Shown here piece after piece: positions 21,952 to 23,883 of a stretch of DNA of 23,883 nt. Every line of letters starts with the position of its first letter. Positions within the stretch are counted from its first letter, which is position 1. A program made the translations under genes and the position numbers. The stretch covers positions 1 to 23,883 of the forward strand of contig JBBRMQ010000038.1 of the NCBI GenBank assembly GCA_038230775.1, given 5' to 3'. The notes beneath the pieces were generated by a model, which had not been told where the DNA came from, searched no databases, and saw only the letters and a list, made by a program, of their open reading frames with translations. This DNA comes from JBBRMQ01 sp038230775 (GTDB taxonomy: Bacteria; Acidobacteriota; Thermoanaerobaculia; Gp7-AA8).

Positions 21952-23730
21952 ATGTGCGGGATCAACGCAATCTTTGCCTACAAGGGCGCAGCGCCGCCCG
22001 TCGATGAGATCGAGCTTCTCGCGGCGCGGGAGTGCATGCGATCGCGCGGCCCGGACGCGGCGACGCTCTGGATCTCCGACGATCAGCGCGTCGGTTTCGG
22101 TCATCGGCGCCTCGCCATCATCGACCTCTCGCCTGGAGGCGCCCAGCCGATGCGCCGCGGCGACAGCGTCATCGTCTTCAACGGCGAGATCTACAACTTT
22201 CGTGACATCCGCCGCGACCTTGGCGCCGACTTCACCTCGGAATCGGATACCGAGGTGTTGTTGCGGGCGTATCAGAAGTGGGGGCCGGAGATGCTCGGCC
22301 GGTTGCGCGGCATGTTCGCGTTCGCGCTCTGGGATGAGACCAGACAGCGCCTGTTTCTGGCGCGCGATCCGTACGGCATCAAGCCACTCTATTATGCTGA
22401 TGACGGCGCGACGATCCGGGTCGCCAGCCAGGTGAAAGCGCTGGTTGCCACGAATCGTGTGGCGAAAAAATTTGATCCAGCCGGCGCCGCCGGCTTCTTT
22501 CTTCGCGGCACCGTACCCGAGCCGTTCACGATGTACCGCGCGATCCGCGCGCTGCCCGCGGGCTCGTATTGCTTCGCCGACGAGCGTGGCTTGAGCACGC
22601 CGGTCTCGTATTTCTCGATCGCGGGTACGCTTCGCGATGCGCTCGATACGCCGGCTCCCGGCGATGACATCGTGCACGACGCCGTCCTCGAATCAGTGAA
22701 GTACCACATGGTGGCGGACGTCCCCGTGGGCGCGTTCTTGTCGGCGGGCATCGATTCCACGGCGATCGTCGCGTTCGCGCGCGAGAGCGGTGCGACCGAT
22801 GTGCAGACCATGACGCTGCGATTCGAGGAGTATCGCGGCCGCATCAACGACGAGGCCCCGCTGGCCGCGGAGGTCGCACGGCTGTACGGCGTGCCGCACT
22901 CGATCCGCGATCTCAGCCGCGACGAGTTTCTACGCGAGATGCCGCGCATCTTCGACGCCATGGACCAGCCATCGATCGACGGGTTCAACAGCTACTTCAT
23001 CAGCAAAGCCGCGCACGACCTCGGGTTGAAGGTGGCGATGTCGGGCACGGGCGGCGATGAGCTTTTCGGCGGCTACACATCGTTCCGCGACATCCCCCGC
23101 TGGATGCCGCTGACCCGCGTCCTGGCACGCGTGCCGAAGCTTGGCGATGCGGTGCATCGCACGAACGCGGCGCTGGCAAGACGCAGCCGCCATATCAGCC
23201 CGAAGATGGGAGAAGTGGTGCGGTACGGCGGCTCGTACGCCGGCGCCTACCTCGTGAAGCGCGGACGCTTTCTGGCGGAGGAGCTGCCGGCAGTGTTAGG
23301 CGCGGAGATCGCGCGTGAGGGCCTGGAACGGCTCGACATGCTCGGCTTGATCGAGCGCGCGGTGACGCCCGATCCCGGGACGCCGTACGCGCGCGTCGTC
23401 GCGCTCGAGTCGTCTTTCTACCTTCGCAACCAGCTGCTTCGCGACATGGACTGGGCGTCGATGGCGCACTCGCTCGAAGTGCGCGTCCCGCTCGTCGACG
23501 CGCATCTCCTTCGCAAGCTCGCGCCGATCCTTGTGCGGCGACGCGGCCGCGGAAAGGAAATCCTGGCAAACGCGCCGCGCCCGCCGCTGCCCCCCGAAGT
23601 GCGCAAGCGTCGCAAGACGGGTTTCACGCTGCCGATCCGCGAATGGCTTGCATCGCAGGAGCATGGCAAACGCGGATGGGCGCGGAAAGTCTATGAAGTG
23701 ATGTTTGGTGCGGATCGCGGGTATTGGTAG
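21952..23730 (+). CDS. asnB: asparagine synthase (glutamine-hydrolysing)
   Basis: AsnB takes ammonia from glutamine and, with ATP, amidates aspartate. The 592-residue protein begins MCGI, so the catalytic Cys is C2 after Met removal. The glutaminase domain shows SRGPDAATLW, GHRRLAIIDLS, VFNGEIYNFRD and ESDTEVLLRAY. The synthetase domain has the PPi loop FLSAGIDSTAI (S264-S269, SAGIDS in place of SGGIDS), SGTGGDELFGGY, and LRDMDWASMAHSLEVRVPLVD. Similar enzymes serve amino-acid supply, or amidate sugars or peptides when in cell-surface clusters; no such cluster is visible here. Its last codons (GYW) and stop lie inside a 165-bp palindrome. The start ATG 21952 is fixed by the Cys. Confidence 0.95.
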   Translation: MCGINAIFAYKGAAPPVDEIELLAARECMRSRGPDAATLWISDDQRVGFGHRRLAIIDLSPGGAQPMRRGDSVIVFNGEIYNFRDIRRDLGADFTSESDTEVLLRAYQKWGPEMLGRLRGMFAFALWDETRQRLFLARDPYGIKPLYYADDGATIRVASQVKALVATNRVAKKFDPAGAAGFFLRGTVPEPFTMYRAIRALPAGSYCFADERGLSTPVSYFSIAGTLRDALDTPAPGDDIVHDAVLESVKYHMVADVPVGAFLSAGIDSTAIVAFARESGATDVQTMTLRFEEYRGRINDEAPLAAEVARLYGVPHSIRDLSRDEFLREMPRIFDAMDQPSIDGFNSYFISKAAHDLGLKVAMSGTGGDELFGGYTSFRDIPRWMPLTRVLARVPKLGDAVHRTNAALARRSRHISPKMGEVVRYGGSYAGAYLVKRGRFLAEELPAVLGAEIAREGLERLDMLGLIERAVTPDPGTPYARVVALESSFYLRNQLLRDMDWASMAHSLEVRVPLVDAHLLRKLAPILVRRRGRGKEILANAPRPPLPPEVRKRRKTGFTLPIREWLASQEHGKRGWARKVYEVMFGADRGYW

Positions 23731-23883
23731 TGGTAAATGCGTTTCGGGATGGCTGAAATTGAATGAAGAAGTTCGAATTTCGAATGAAGAATTAGGACAC
23801 GATTTCTCAATTCTTCATTCGACATTCGAACTTCTTCATTCAATTTCAGCCAGCCCGACACGCATTTTCCACTACCAATACCC
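23719..23883. repeat. 165-bp palindrome with 75-nt arms at the window end
   Basis: The left arm (23719-23793) and right arm (23809-23883) are inverted copies with 71 of 75 positions matching by my count, around a 15-nt loop. The left arm begins in the last three sense codons of asnB. Near the centre the arms contain partial 7-mer repeats (TTCGAAT twice, GAATGAAGAA). The right arm reaches the last base, so its true end is not visible. No gene was seen in the 153 bases after asnB. Confidence 0.9.

Noticed and set aside
23719..23883. Assembly fold-back artefact at the window end
   Set aside because: Four mismatches between the arms and a unique loop make an exact artefact unlikely, though it cannot be excluded without reads.

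Overview
The window (23,883 bp, high G+C by eye) is densely coded chromosomal DNA from a Gram-negative-type bacterium: it has lipoprotein and outer-membrane-type exported proteins, an RlpA/SPOR protein and a DUF5916 barrel. The mix of families (M16 peptidase pair, DUF5916, PSMA-like M28 peptidase, deoxynucleoside kinase beside panB/panC, CYTH protein in a gap-pgk operon) recalls Acidobacteriota such as Thermoanaerobaculia-like lineages, or Gemmatimonadota. This is a low-confidence impression, since no rRNA gene or other strong taxonomic marker is present.

Layout: (1) 1-2556, minus strand: deoxynucleoside kinase, panB and panC (cut by the window edge), i.e. nucleoside salvage plus pantothenate synthesis. 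(2) 2600-5226, plus: a catalytic and a non-catalytic M16 metallopeptidase subunit overlapping by ATGA. (3) 5341-8955, minus: mtnA, a DUF4149 membrane protein and a DUF5916/CBM9-like outer-membrane protein. (4) 9082-13293, plus: a tightly packed glycolytic/nucleotide unit of gap, pgk, a CYTH phosphohydrolase/cyclase-like protein, an NDP-sugar nucleotidyltransferase and ndk. (5) 13514-14224, plus: a GDSL/SGNH lipoprotein, converging on (6) purB and rlpA (minus, 14198-16470). (7) 16538-18751: a more accessory stretch with a DUF1801 protein, a secreted protein of unknown function, a broken AraC-type regulator and an ArsR regulator followed by a truncated SRPBCC/AHSA1 gene. (8) 18854-19156: a DivIC/FtsB-like cell-division protein. 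(9) 19157-21843, minus: a PSMA-like M28 peptidase and a small exported unknown. (10) 21952-23730, plus: asnB.

The most unusual content lies between the genes. Three copies of a roughly 65-bp cloverleaf-shaped palindrome (outer stem with two inner hairpins) occupy separate intergenic gaps. Three hairpins have arms built of 7-bp tandem units: two share the same unit and a similar loop, and the third uses a different unit. A 165-bp palindrome with 75-nt arms closes the window and includes the asnB stop codon. At least seven genes have a TAnnnT/-10-like hexamer 6-10 nt before the start codon and no obvious Shine-Dalgarno site, suggesting leaderless transcription, whereas several internal genes have clear Shine-Dalgarno sites. 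An octamer, GTTAGGCG, occurs five times, always on the coding strand and always in the same reading frame. No complete new multigene system (defence, secretion or similar) was recognised. No tRNA, rRNA, CRISPR array or transposase was seen.
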